Source of the DNA: Porphyra umbilicalis
Lineage: Eukaryota > Rhodophyta > Bangiophyceae > Bangiales > Bangiaceae
DNA length: 64,000 nt
Direction of reading: 5' to 3'
Assembly: GCA_002049455.2 (NCBI GenBank)
Contig: KV919060.1
Location: forward strand, 1-64,000
Shown here: positions 32,040 to 42,519 of the stretch, piece by piece
Layout: each line of letters begins with the position of its first letter
Position numbering within the stretch: position 1 is the first letter of the stretch
Position numbers and translations under genes: made by a program
Notes under the pieces: generated by a model
The model's input: only the letters and a program-made list of their open reading frames with translations
Told to the model about the DNA's origin: nothing
Database searches by the model: none

Positions 32040-32830
32040 TGCTCTGAGTGCCCCGTCCACTTGACGCCGAGCGGTGGGGCCCGGGTGGTGAGTGGTATCA
32101 GCGCCCGCATCCAGGAGGTGACGACCATGGTCGGCAAAGGCTGGTGGGCCGTGCGGCTTAGGGCAGCAAAGAAAATGCTCATCCGCCGCCCGGCCGCCAC
32201 GGAAGTGCAGTGTCAAAACGCGGCGGACGAGCAACAAAGCCGGGTCCGCTCCCCACCCTTCCGCCGCCGTCGGAAACGTAAACGACACGCGCTTTCCGCG
32301 CTTGAGGATGCCTTTTTTGTAGTCGAGCACCTGCACCTGTAAATCGGTGGCAGTGAGAGGCATGTGGCGGCCGCGAATGATGGCCGGCGCGCCCAGAATG
32401 TTAAACATGAGGCAGTCCAGGTCAAGGCTGGCGCAACGGCGCCGGCACTCGTCGTCAGCAGTCGCCAATTTCAACGCCGCCAGCTCAGCGACAGCCTCAG
32501 GCGGCGGCGTGTGCCCCGCTGCTCAGGCAACGTGCCCGAGCCAGCGGTGTGCAAACGGCCTTTGCTCACCCGCGTGTCCGCAACGAGCTCGTCGTCGGTG
32601 GGGCTTGGCTTGCCGGCTACGCGGTGTGCGGCACTGATGGCGGTGCGGTTGGCAACGACTGTGTCGGGCTGGCACTTGGTCTGGTTGTACATTGACGCCA
32701 TGTACTAGACGAAGGTAATTGGCGCGGCTAGGAGCGCGCGCACGCCGACGAGATGCAATTTTCGGCAAAGCGATCCCATGAGTTCACGTAGACGCGCTTG
32801 ATGAAGCCGGTAAATGTGCTGCTGAGCAAT
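32040..32830 (-). pseudogene. Decayed tyrosine recombinase (Crypton/DIRS-like)
   Basis: Four minus-strand segments in different frames line up in order with a phage-integrase-type recombinase: STFTGFIKRVYVNSWDRFAE (about 32825-32755) and a stretch around CQPDTVVANRTAISAAHRVA and GKPSPTDDELVADTRVSKG (about 32700-32560), both like the helical core-binding domain; CLMFNILGAPAIIRGRHMPL and TDLQVQVLDYKKGILKRGK (about 32417-32290), where a normal enzyme has its LLRxxE region; and HQPLPTMVVTSWMRALIP then PPLGVKWTGHS (about 32150-32044), matching the HSLR catalytic box. The terminal Tyr segment was not found and frames change at least three times, so the gene is dead. The family is inferred from motif order; no reverse transcriptase is seen nearby, which favours a Crypton-like or host-domesticated recombinase. 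Confidence 0.5.
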
Positions 32831-33089
32831 AGCATGGCCATCGACGCGTCCTCACCCCACCCAAATCGGCGGGGACGCAGGCCTTCAGTGAGATCGTTCC
32901 AGCGCTCTAGGCGATGAACGGGGTTGTGGGACGGCCGCCAAACCGGAATACCGCCAACTCCCACTGAGGCTGCGGGGCCAGCATGGCCTGCTCGTCGTGA
33001 GAAGGCACGCCGCCCGCCTGGTGTGAAACCATCAGTTCCGAGCAGTCATCCACTGCCTGCCGCCATCAGGGCTGCGAGCGCCAGTCAGA

Positions 33090-34440
33090 CTGTGGCGGTC
33101 CGCCGAGGTGGACCGGCGGCGCTCCGCTTGACCGACGACCGCCGAGCCCGCCGAGGTGGGGCGGCGGCGCGCCGCTTGACCGACGGCCACCGAGCCCGCC
33201 GAGGTGGACCGGCGGCGCGCCGCCCAACCAACGGCCGTCAAGCCCGCCCAGGTGGGGCGGCGGCGCACAGCTTGACCGACGGCCGCCGAGCCCGCCGAGG
33301 TGGGGCTGCGGCGCGCCGCTTGACCGACGGCCGTCAAGCCCGCCGAAGTGGGGCGGCGGCGCGAGGCTTGACCGTCGGCCGTCAAGCCTGCCGAGGTGGG
33401 GCGGCGGCGCGCCGCTTGACCGTCAGCCGTCAAGCCCGCCGACGTGGACCGGCGGCGCGCCGCTTGACCGACGGACGCGGAGCCCGCCGAGGTGGGGCGG
33501 CGGCGCGCCGCCCACCCGTCGACTATAGAGTCCGTAGAGGCGGGACGGCGGACTTCCCGAGCAACGAAGGCCGAGCCCGCCGAAATCGACCCATGGCGCG
33601 CCGCCCGGCAACCGACCAGCGAGCCCGCCAAGGTCGAGCGGCGGCGCGCCTCCCCTGAACCGACCAGCGAGCCCGCTAAGGTCGAGCGGCAGCGCGCCGC
33701 CCCTGAGCCGGCGGGCAAGCCCGCCGAGGTCGAGCGGCGGCGCGCCGCCCCTGAGCCGGCGGGCGAGCCCGCCGAGGCCGAGTGGCGGCGCGCCTCCCCT
33801 GAGCCGGCGGGCGAGCCCGCCAAGGCCGAGTGGCGGCGGGCCGCCCGGCAACGCACAGGCCAGCCCGCCGAGGCCGAGCGGCGGCGCGCCGCCCGGCAAC
33901 CCACCAACGAGCCCGCCGAGGCCGAGTGGCGGCGCGCCACCCGGCAACCCACCGGCGAGCCCGCCGAGGCCGCGCGGCGGCGCGCCACCCGTCAACCCAC
34001 CGGCGAGCCCGCCGAGGCCGATCTGCGGCGCGCCGCCCGGCAACCCACCGGCGAGCTCGCCGAGGCCGAGCGGCGGCGCGCCGCCCGTCCACTCACCGGC
34101 CAGCCGGCCGAGGCTGATCGGCGGCGCGCCGCCCAGCAACCCACCGGCTACCCCGCCGAGGCCGAGCGGCGGCGCGCCGCCCGTCAACTCACCTGCCAGC
34201 CCGCCGAGGCCGAGCGGCGGCTCGCCTCGCGTCAACTTCTCGGCCAGCCCGCCGAGGCCGAGCGGCGGCGCGCCGCCCGTCAACCCACCGGTGAGCCTGC
34301 CGAGGCCGAGCGGCGGCGCGCCTCCCCGCAACCCACCAAGAAGCGCGCCGAGGCCGAGCGGCGGCTCGCCGCCCGGCAGCCCACCGGCTCGCCCGCAGAG
34401 GCCGAGCGGCGGAGCGCCGCCCCGAAACTGACCGGCGGGC
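33090..34440 (+). repeat. 48-bp coding-compatible minisatellite, about 28 units
   Basis: The phrase GAGCCCGCCGAGG recurs every 48 bp (for example 33143, 33191, 33239, 33287 and 33765, 33813, 33861). Units fall into two blocks, a GAGGTGGGGCGGCGGCGCGC type on the left and a GAGGCCGAGCGGCGGCGCGC type on the right. Since 48 is a multiple of three, both strands stay open; on plus the right block encodes repeats like PAEAERRRAARQPTGE. Confidence 0.9.
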
Positions 34441-34989
34441 AGGCCGTTGCAGCAGCTTTAGCTCCAGGTGGGTCTGTTTCCGGATCTGGCGAAGGGTCCC
34501 GCGTGCCCACCTCTTCATTCTCTCTTTTCGGCGTGTGGCCGCCGCACAAGCAGTGGGCCCAGCTTGCCGTGAGGAGGCGGAGGCGTCAGTGCCCTTGCAG
34601 CCCGGAGCGTCTCGCGGCGGAGCGTCGGGCGGCAGCCGCAGAGGCATTTAAGACTGCGGCTGCCGCCGCTTCTAAGGCGGCCGCGTCTGCCGCCACGGCT
34701 GCAGCAGTGGCGGCGGCCGCTCAGGCGTCGTATCAAGAGGCGGCAGCTATTTCAGCGGCGGCCAAGCGCACGGCGCGGAGTGCCCAGGCGACCGCAACAA
34801 GGGCGGCGGCAGTCTCCCTCACCGCGGCAGCGGCCGTGTCCCGCCTGTCTGGGACGTACGTGCTGCCACCGGCCGCGCCGAGCGCCGGCTTTGCTCCTGC
34901 TGCTGGTGCACGTGCTCAACCACCTGCCAAGTGGCTAAGACGGGGCTGCAGCGGCGGCCGACCACCACTTTATCCGGCGTCGTTCCGAG
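34441..34989 (+). other. Ala-rich open segment between the minisatellite and the trihelix ORF
   Basis: A frame coming out of the 48-bp repeats stays open to 35117 and is very Ala-rich with coiled-coil character (AERRAAAAEAFKTAAAAASK and similar), like the copy A accessory ORF. It may be the N-terminal part of the copy D accessory protein in a shifted frame. No ATG starts it. Confidence 0.35.
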
Positions 34990-36911
34990 ATGGCGGTGCC
35001 GCCGCCGAGCAGGTCACGAGCGTTGGTTGTGCCGGCACCAACGCCGACAACGATGGGGCGCGGTCCAGCTTGGCTCGTCGTCGAGAACATGGCGTTGATC
35101 CAGGCATGGCTCATTGAGGCCAACAACCCGATTCGGGGGACGGACCAGTCGGGAAAGGAGTTTTGGGGGCGGGTGCTGAATTTTGGACGAATGCGCTGCG
35201 CAATAAGACGGACGCGAACGTCAAGGTGGCGCGGGACCAGCGTGGACTCGACGCGCTGCGTATGCAGTGGGCGAAGATGGTTGCGGGCGTCATTGAGTTT
35301 TCGAACTGCATTGTCCAGGCACGCAAGGCGAAGCCGACGGGCATCACGACGCACGCGGATCTTGTCAACTGCGCTGAAGGACTTGACTGCGGGACGAACG
35401 TGTACGGGCGTATTCGTGGAGACCACGCGGATGACATGGCCACCGGCAAGAAGACCAAGCGCCGCATCAAGCGGGTGACGTGCCCATGGGCACAGTACTG
35501 GGAGCAGCTCAAGGACTAGGATCGCTTCAAGTCGGTCGCCGACGAATTCGCGGCCTTTCAGAAGAAGTCTGCCGACGCGCACGTGCGTGCCGCGGCAAGG
35601 GCGGCGGCGGCGGCTGAGATGGCCTGGGGTGGGCCAGCCGCAGAGCAGGCGGCTGCTGCGGGTGACCCCGCGCCGGCGGCCGCCGCAAACGCAGCGGCCG
35701 CCGGCACTGCTGGTGACGGCGCCGCGCCGAAGGACGCCGACGAAAGCAACGACGACGACGACCAAGGCCCATGGGCGGGTCGCCCCATTGGCTGCAAGGC
35801 GGCCAAGCGCGCGCGCGCCGAGAGCATTGCGGACGACCGTAACATCGGGCGCGTTGCCAGCGCGGTAGAGAAGTTGGGCGACGCGACGGCGCAGCGGACG
35901 AGCATGATGGCGTTCAGTCTTCCTTTTACGCGCGAAACGCCTATGGGGGCCGCCTTTTGGGCACAACAAGCCAAAAAGATGCTCGCCAAGGAGGGCATCA
36001 AGGTTCCATCCCCCAAGCAGGCGGCCGACGCATCGGCTGCCTCGGACGTGGCGGGCACGGTCGCCAACAAGGACAAAGTGGCCGCGCCTGAGAAGGCCGC
36101 CCAAGACGACGTTTCGGGGACAGACAAAGTCGCGGGGGACGACGACGTCACCATCGTTGGCGACAATACGTCGTCGGCGCCACCGCCGCCGCCACCGGCG
36201 ACTCCGGCGTCCGTGAAGCAGAAAACCGGGGCGGCGTCGCCTGACGCCACGACGCCGACGTCGCGAGCGGGCTCGACTCCGGGGACTTCCGCTGTGACCA
36301 TTCCGGAGGCGGCTGCCGACGCAACGGCGGGCGCGTCGCAGCCTGCGACATCATCGGCGGCCGTCGCTCCTCCAGCGCCAGCGGCACCAGCCTCTACACC
36401 GACGTCTGAAGCGGCGGCGGTGGTGATGGCGGCGGCAGCCGCCGCTGCACTGCCCGCGCGGGCGGCCGACAAAGACGTGCAAAAACAGTGCGGCCGCCGC
36501 GCGCAGTCGACTAAGCGCAAGAAAGCCGCCGCCTCCATAGACGCGTCTCTCAAAACAACCGTCGACCTGAAGGTCTCAGCGGCGGCGCCGAATGGAACGC
36601 GACCTCCTCCGGCGGCCGCCGCGGAGGCTGAAGCGGCGGCCGCCCCAGTGATCTTGCAGAGCGCGCCACCTTCCGCGGGGCGCAAGCGTCGCGCGCCGCC
36701 GCTGCAGACGTCTTCGGACGACTCGGTCTCCGACGGCGGCGGTTTCGACGGTTTCGACAGTGATCTGATCGACAGTTTTTCCCGCAACGGCGGGCGCTTG
36801 TCCAGTGAGTCTGAAGAGGAGAAGCTCGACCTGCCCATGCCCATTGTGTTGTTTTCTTTGCTGTTCGTCGCCGAGCCCCTGGATCATCCGTTGCGCTGTG
36901 GCAAGCTGTAG
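34990..36911 (+). pseudogene. Trihelix/Myb-like Harbinger accessory protein, copy D, frameshift plus amber stop
   Basis: From the ATG at 34990 comes WLVVENMALIQAWLIEANNP, then IRGTDQSGKEFWGRV, the start of the Myb/SANT-like trihelix domain that plant PIF/Harbinger ORF1 proteins share with NAM-associated proteins. Near 35175 the frame shifts; the domain resumes with EFWTNALRNKTDANVKVARD, then LDALRMQWAKMVAGVIEFSN and ends WAQYWEQLKD. A TAG (35517-35519) interrupts, after which the same frame continues as DRFKSVADEFAAFQKK. A basic RPIGCKAAKRARAE segment (about 35780), usual after this domain, leads to a Pro/Ala-rich tail with an acidic end. Harbinger ORF1 normally binds DNA and helps transposase enter the nucleus. 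It points toward transposase B at 39869-41767. Neither break lies in a long homopolymer. Confidence 0.75.
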
Positions 36912-38109
36912 GGGATTGTTCTTTCTATATTGCAATTGTGTTTGAGTGTGATTGTGGTACCACGCGGTACAGTTGCGGATGTTGTACCGTAGCGGACGTG
37001 GTAGCAATACAGGTTTTTTTTTCCCCGTTGGGCAGGGGTTTCTTTCCCCGTTGGGCAGGTTTTTTTTTTCCTACACGCGTTATCTGTGCACTCTCGCATG
37101 GCGGAGGGATGCCACTTGGCGTCCCACCCATCGACGGCCGGCGCCCCGACAAACTCCCCAAGTCTCCGCGCGTGCCGGTGGTCGACCCACGCCGCGACGG
37201 GGCCGAAGTGCACTGAGGGTTCGGCGGGGACTGAGTGGTGGGCGTTGACGCGTCCAGCGCTCGCGCGTCGGAGACGTTTGGGGTGTACGCCGCGGCGCCG
37301 CCCCTGCACGTGCCGCAGGGGCCCTAGGCCTACAAGTATCGGGGCGCGTGCGCGCTGGCTGGCCCGGCCGCATGCACTGCCGCGATAAAGGGAGGTGGCT
37401 TCCATCACGGCGGCGGTCCCGTGCCGCCGCCGACAGTTGCCAACGTGCCGCCGCCGAGCGAGGCGGCCGCCGCGCGAGGGTGGCGGTGGGTGCATGCCCA
37501 CAGGCGCGGTGCGCCCATCCGGAGCGGGTAGGCAGCCGGCGGTCGCGGCGGCGGCGGGGCGTCGGGGGACGCGTGGGGACAGGCCGCCGGTGCGCCAGAG
37601 GCCGACGAGTTGAAGCAGCCCGCGGCGGTGACACATGCGATGAGGAGGGGGGGAGAGGCGGCGGGGGGGATAGTCGGCCACGGGAACACGCACCGCCGCG
37701 AAGGGTGACCGCCCTTCGTCGTGCGGCTGCAACGGCTGGGTGTTGCCGGTGGTGGATACTGATTGCCCTGTGCGCGCAGTTGGCAAGGAGCAGCGGCCCG
37801 GGGGGCTGGGCCACGCCGCGGCCCAGCTTGCCGCGCCCCTCCGTCCGGGTGCGAGCCACGTTGACCGTTGCTGCGCAGCTGGCGACACCTCGTCAGTGGC
37901 GGCCAGCCGGATCGCTGGACTCGTTCGTGATTGGCCAACGTATAGTCTTGAATAATCTAAAAACACCGCTCATTGGTCAACACAGAAGCTGTACACCTAC
38001 TTCGCGGGTCGCTGTGCGGGGACAGGGTGGGCACATGCGTTCTTGGCCCCCCTGCCAGCAAGGGACCAGCTTTCTAGCCCGCTGAAGGCGGGGGGTGACC
38101 CGAATCGGG
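36912..38109. other. Gene-free spacer
   Basis: Apart from the T-tract motif at 37014-37069, no gene is supported; the long frame on minus (36884-37966) has no recognisable motif. Confidence 0.4.
37014..37069 (+). terminator. Triple T-tract motif 3' of the copy D accessory ORF
   Basis: T9 (37014-37022), CCCCGTTGGGCAGGGG, TTTCTTT (37039-37045), CCCCGTTGGGCAGG, then T10 (37060-37069) and CCTACAC. The spacer is repeated and can form a CCC/GGG stem. It is placed 100 bp after the stop codon, as in copy A. Confidence 0.4.
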
Positions 38110-39560
38110 CAGTGTCCCGGGCGCTCGCGGGCTGCCGCAGCGACCGCCGCCAAAGCACGAGTGTGGCGGCCGCCCCCGCGCCTTTCCGTGCGCGACTGCG
38201 GTGCCGCCGCCAAAGCTGAAGTGCGGCGGCCGCCCCCGCACATTGCCGTGCGCGGCGGTGGCGGCCGCCGTCAATAACACAAGTGCGGCGGCCGCCACGC
38301 CCTGCCGTGCGCGGCGGCGGCCGCCGCCAACGCTCACGTGGGGCGGCCGCCCCCGCACGTTTCTGTGCGTGGCGGTGGCGTCCGCCGCCAAGAACACTCG
38401 TTAGGCGGCCGCCACGCCTCGCCGTGCGCGGCGGCGGCCGCCGCCAACGCTCAAGTGGGGCGGCCGCCCCCACACGTTGCCGTGCGTGGCGGTGGCGGCC
38501 GCCGCCAAGAACACTCGTGCGTCGGCCGCCACGCCTTGTCGTGCGCGACGGCGGCCGCCGCCAACGCTTAAGTGGGGCGGCTGCCCCCGCACGTTGCCGC
38601 GTGTGGCGGTGGCGGCCGCCGACAAGAACACTTGTGCGGCGGCCGCCCCTGCACGTTGCCGTGTGCGGCGGCGGCACCGCCCCCGAAACTTAAGAGGAGC
38701 GGCCGCCCCCGCACATTGCCGTGCGCGGCGGTGGCGGCCGCCGTCAAGAACACCAGTGCGGCGCCCGCGACGCCTTGCCGTGCGCGGCGGCGGCCGCCGC
38801 AAACGCTCAAGTGGGGCGGCCGCCCCCCCACGTTGCCGTGCGTGGCGGTGGCGGCCGCCGCCAAGAACACTTGTGCGGCGGCCGCCCCTGCACGTTGCCG
38901 TTTGCGGCGGCGGCACCGCCGCCAAAACTTAACAGTAACGGCCGCCCCCACACGTTGCCGTGCGCGGCGGTGGCGGCCGCCGCCAATAACACAAGTGTGG
39001 CGGCCGCCACGCCATGCCGTGCGCGGCGGCGGCCGCCGACGACGCTCAAGTTGGGCGGCCGCCTCCGCACGTTGCTGTGCGTGGCGGTGGCGGCCGCCGT
39101 CAAAAACACAAGTGCGGCGGCCGTCATGCCTTGCCCTGCGCGGCGGTGGCCGCCGCCAACGCTCTAGTGGGGCTGCTGCCCCCGCACGTTGCCGTGCGTG
39201 GCGGTGGCGGTCGCCGCCAACAACACTTGTGCGGCGGCCGCCCCTGCACGATCCCGGGCGCGGCGGCGGCACCCCCGGCAAAGCTTAAGTGGAGTGGCCG
39301 CCCCCGCGCGTTCCCATGCGCCTCGAGGCGGCCGTCGCCAACGCACACGTGTGGCGGCCGCCCCCGCAGGTTTTCGTGCGCGGCGGTGGCGCCCACTGCC
39401 AAAGCACCAGTGCGGCGGCCGTCCCCGCGCGTTGCACAGCGCTACATGGCGGGATGACGGGGGCGGCGGCCGCGCCCGCCAGAGAACAAATGCGGCGGCC
39501 GCCCCTGGCGCACGGTGGTGCCCGGCGGCGGCCGCCACTGCTGTCGAAACAGCGCAGCCG
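38110..39560. repeat. GCGGCCGC-rich satellite, about 58-60-bp units in a higher-order pattern
   Basis: Unit type a (GTGCGGCGGCCGCCACGCC.., ending CCAACGCTCAA) and type b (GTGGGGCGGCCGCCCCCGCA.., ending CCAAGAACAC) alternate, giving a repeat of about 117 bp; a third type ending AAAACTTAA is inserted at intervals. Most units carry one or two copies of the palindrome GGCGGCCGCC. About 24 units, becoming degenerate after 39250. It lies in the spacer between accessory ORF D and transposase B. Confidence 0.9.
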
Positions 39561-39868
39561 TGAAAAGCCTTGAGCAACGGCCGCCGCCGCACACAGCGGA
39601 CAGCGGCTTGGGCGGTGGAGCGCGGCGGTCTCAGCAGCCAAGGCCGGTCGCAGTGCAACTCCGTCGTTCCTGCTGCCGCCGCCGCCGCGCGAGACACAGC
39701 ACAACACTGAGAGTGCTATAGCCAACCATATGTACGGAGATGTGGAGAGGTTCATAGGGTGAAAAACAATTTAACGATCACTCCCAACAGAAAACTCGTG
39801 CACAAAATAGAACAAGAAGCACAACGGAGGGAATGGTGTGCAGAAAGCACCAGAGACATGCAGAGACA

Positions 39869-41767
39869 TCAATCAAGATACGGCTCGAGAAACTCACCAC
39901 GCTGCGCAAACGCGTGCGCGCACAGGTCCTCGCGCAGCGCCGCATGCTCCTCCTGGGACTTGGTCTCGCCAGTGGCCATCAGAATCCGCATGAACGCGCT
40001 CATGGGAGCCACAGCAGCGGCCCCCCGAGCTGTGTTTGCAACGCCAGGAGTACTGTTGAGGTCACCCAGCCCACCACCTGCACCAGCACCTGAGCTCTCA
40101 GCCCCAGCACCCCCTGCCCCGGCGCCTCCCCCTCCGTGGCCTCCCACCCCGGCCACTCCCAGCGCACCGTCGCCCAGGCCGGCGCCACCTCCGCCTACCG
40201 CAGCGTCTGCCGCGGCGGTGGCGCCTGCCACTGCGTCGTCGGCGGAGCCACCCCCCGCGCCAGCCGCGCCCGCGGCGCCGCCCGCCCCGTCGGCAGCGCC
40301 AGGGCCCGCGCCTTCTCCGTCCCAGCCAGCGCCTCCCGCGGCGCCGCCGCCCACAGCGGCGCCGTTGGAGGTGCCCGTGCCGTCAGCGGCGCCACCGCCC
40401 GCGCCAGCCGCGCCCGCGGCGCCGCCCGCCCCGTCGGCAGCGCCAGGGCCCGCGCCTTCTCCGTCCCCGCCAACGTCTCCCGCGGCGCCGCCGCCCACAG
40501 CGGTGCCGTTGGCGGCGCCCGTGCCGTCAGCGGCGCCGGCTCCCGCGCCGCCCGCCCCCAGCTCGTCCGCCACGCCCGGCGCGTCCGCCCCATAGTGAGA
40601 CGAGCGTGACCGCGACAGGAAGCCATCCCGGCGTGCCTCTACCACCAAATTGTGGAGGATGGCAACGGTCTGCGTGGTGAGCACCATCTGCGGGACAGTC
40701 CACATGCGGCAGGGGTGTAGCATCACGTGGAACCGCGCGGTAAGGATGCCGAAAAGACGTTCTACGTCCTTCCGTACAGCCTCTTGAAGGCGGTTGAATG
40801 TGCGCTGCACGAGAGTTTGGGGGTTGGGGTACGGGGCAACGAAAAACGCAAAGCAGGGGTAGATTCCGTCCACAAGGTAATAAAGCAATGTACGAGTACT
40901 ACCGTTCACGGTGAACGAAAAGTCACGAGGCGGCCACTTTCCCGTGATGACATCCATATACATAGGCGATTGGTACAAGACTTTAATATCGTTGAGGCTT
41001 CCCGGACTCCCCGAGAAGATGTGATAGATCCACGTATCTTCATCACAGATGGCCTCAATCACAATCGATCGCCGCCCATCCCGGCCCTGCTACGTCCCCG
41101 CCCGCGCCTTAGGGCACGAGGACCACTCCCAGTGCGAGCAATCAAGTGAACCAAGACACCCAGGCAACCCACGCTCAGCGTTGCGGGCAAGCATGTTCTC
41201 AATCTCAGCCGACGTGGGCGGCCGCAGGTACTGTGGACCGAACTCGTCGACCACGAACTCTGTGAAGAGCTTCACGGCGCGAGCGATTGTCGACCTTGAC
41301 AGCCGTACGTACTCGTCCGCTCGGTCGTAGGTTTCCCCGTACGCCAGAACGCGGAACGCGGCCACCAGATTTTGCAGCGGGTGCGCCTGCGGCTGCCCCG
41401 TCGCGTTCACCCGTTGCGCCCAAAACGGGCCGTCCTTAATTGCACGGTAGATCCGCAGGAAGACCGGTAACGGCACGCGAAACCTCCGCTCAAACTGCTG
41501 TCGAGCGAAAACAGGGGGCAGGCCGTCAACGCCAAAGTAATCACGAAGGATGCACTGCAGGCCAAGCCCAAAATTGCGGGGCCGATTGGGCAACCGACCG
41601 GGTACGGAGCCCCGGTACCGCGGCCTGTGGACTCGCGCAGCGGCGAGAGCCCGTCGTCGCGCCTCTAGCAGAGTGGCAACGTGGGCGGCGACGACAACCG
41701 CGGTGGTGACGTCGTCGTTGACCCCCTCGTCGTCCTCCCACCCGCTCACAGCCATGAAAGCGTCCAT
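39869..41767 (-). pseudogene. PIF/Harbinger-type DDE transposase copy B, single in-frame TAG
   Basis: The frame runs from the ATG at 41767 (MDAFMAVSGW) to the TGA at 39869, 632 codons, interrupted once by TAG (41090-41092) at codon 226, just after the first catalytic block. All other family features are present: LRDYFGVDGLPPVFARQQFE, DEYVRLSRSTIARAV, D209 in GSLDCSHWEW, D260 in GSLNDIKVL and E336 in RKDVERLFGIL. The spacings D-51-D and D-76-E equal those of copy A. A Gly/Ala low-complexity linker of about 190 residues separates the catalytic core from the conserved tail (ALREDLCAHAFAQRGEFLEP). One stop in an otherwise conserved frame means recent inactivation, a base error, or readthrough. 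Confidence 0.85.
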
Positions 41768-41787
41768 GGTGCGCGCACCGGCCGTGA

Positions 41788-41868
41788 GCGCGGCGGTGGC
41801 GAGCGCGGCGGTGGCGAGCGCGGCAGTGGCGAGCGCTGAGGTGGCGAGCGCTGACGTGGCGAGCGCGG
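41788..41868. repeat. 15-bp GCGAGCGCGGCGGTG tandem array
   Basis: About six units immediately upstream of the transposase B start codon. A related 15-bp array occurs at 44105-44280. Confidence 0.8.
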
Positions 41869-41954
41869 CCGGCGGGGGCCTTTTTTTTGGACTTACTGGA
41901 GTTGATACTGAAAGTAGGTTGAGCAAACTTAGGAAGGTTTGGGGGGGAATGTCT

Positions 41955-42338
41955 AAGATTGGGACTTGGGGTACGGCGACGAGCATAACTCTGGCGCAAA
42001 GTGTCGGACGGGTACCAAACTCTCCACGATTATTGTCAAGGTAGGGAAGAAGGGTACAGTGCGCCCAACGCGTGCGTTTGCAGAGATGCGGGGGGCCCTG
42101 GGCGTCGTAGCGTCGAACGATGGTTTTGGGGCTGTATCTCTGCAAGCAGAGTGCAAAGGCGCGCGAAACTGTACAGGCATAGGCTATACAGACGGCCCAA
42201 GAGGGTGGGGTGTCAAAAGTATGTGGTGCGTACCTGGGCGGGGGTGCAGGGTGAATTTAGTGAAGAATGTTGGTTTTTGGGTCTTTAAGTTGGCTCGGGA
42301 GGGGCGCGAACGCGGAAGCTATCCAAGTCTAGTGGGGA
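41955..42338 (+). repeat. 384-bp direct repeat, left copy
   Basis: Near-identical (about six to eight mismatches, no indels) to 43720-44103, offset 1765 bp. It starts AAGATTGGGACTTGGGG and ends GTCTAGTGGGGA. Ends are not TG..CA, so it does not look like a long terminal repeat. It lies in the 5' region of transposase B. Confidence 0.9.
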
Positions 42339-42519
42339 GCCATAGGGCAAGGGGGTAGTGTGGCGAAGTTGAAGAGAGCTCTGGATTAGGGGGTCGAACA
42401 GGTGACTTATGGTACTTTCTGGCGGTATGACGCATATGGGCACGAGGATTATGCGGAACGTCCAATGTCTCGACGGAAACGGAAAGAGGGCGTGAAAGCG
42501 GTCTAGAGCATATGTCTTG

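Noticed and set aside
41966..42358. Protein encoded by the 384-bp repeat
   Set aside because: The frame is open in both copies, but the copies are too similar to show selection and no motif is recognisable.
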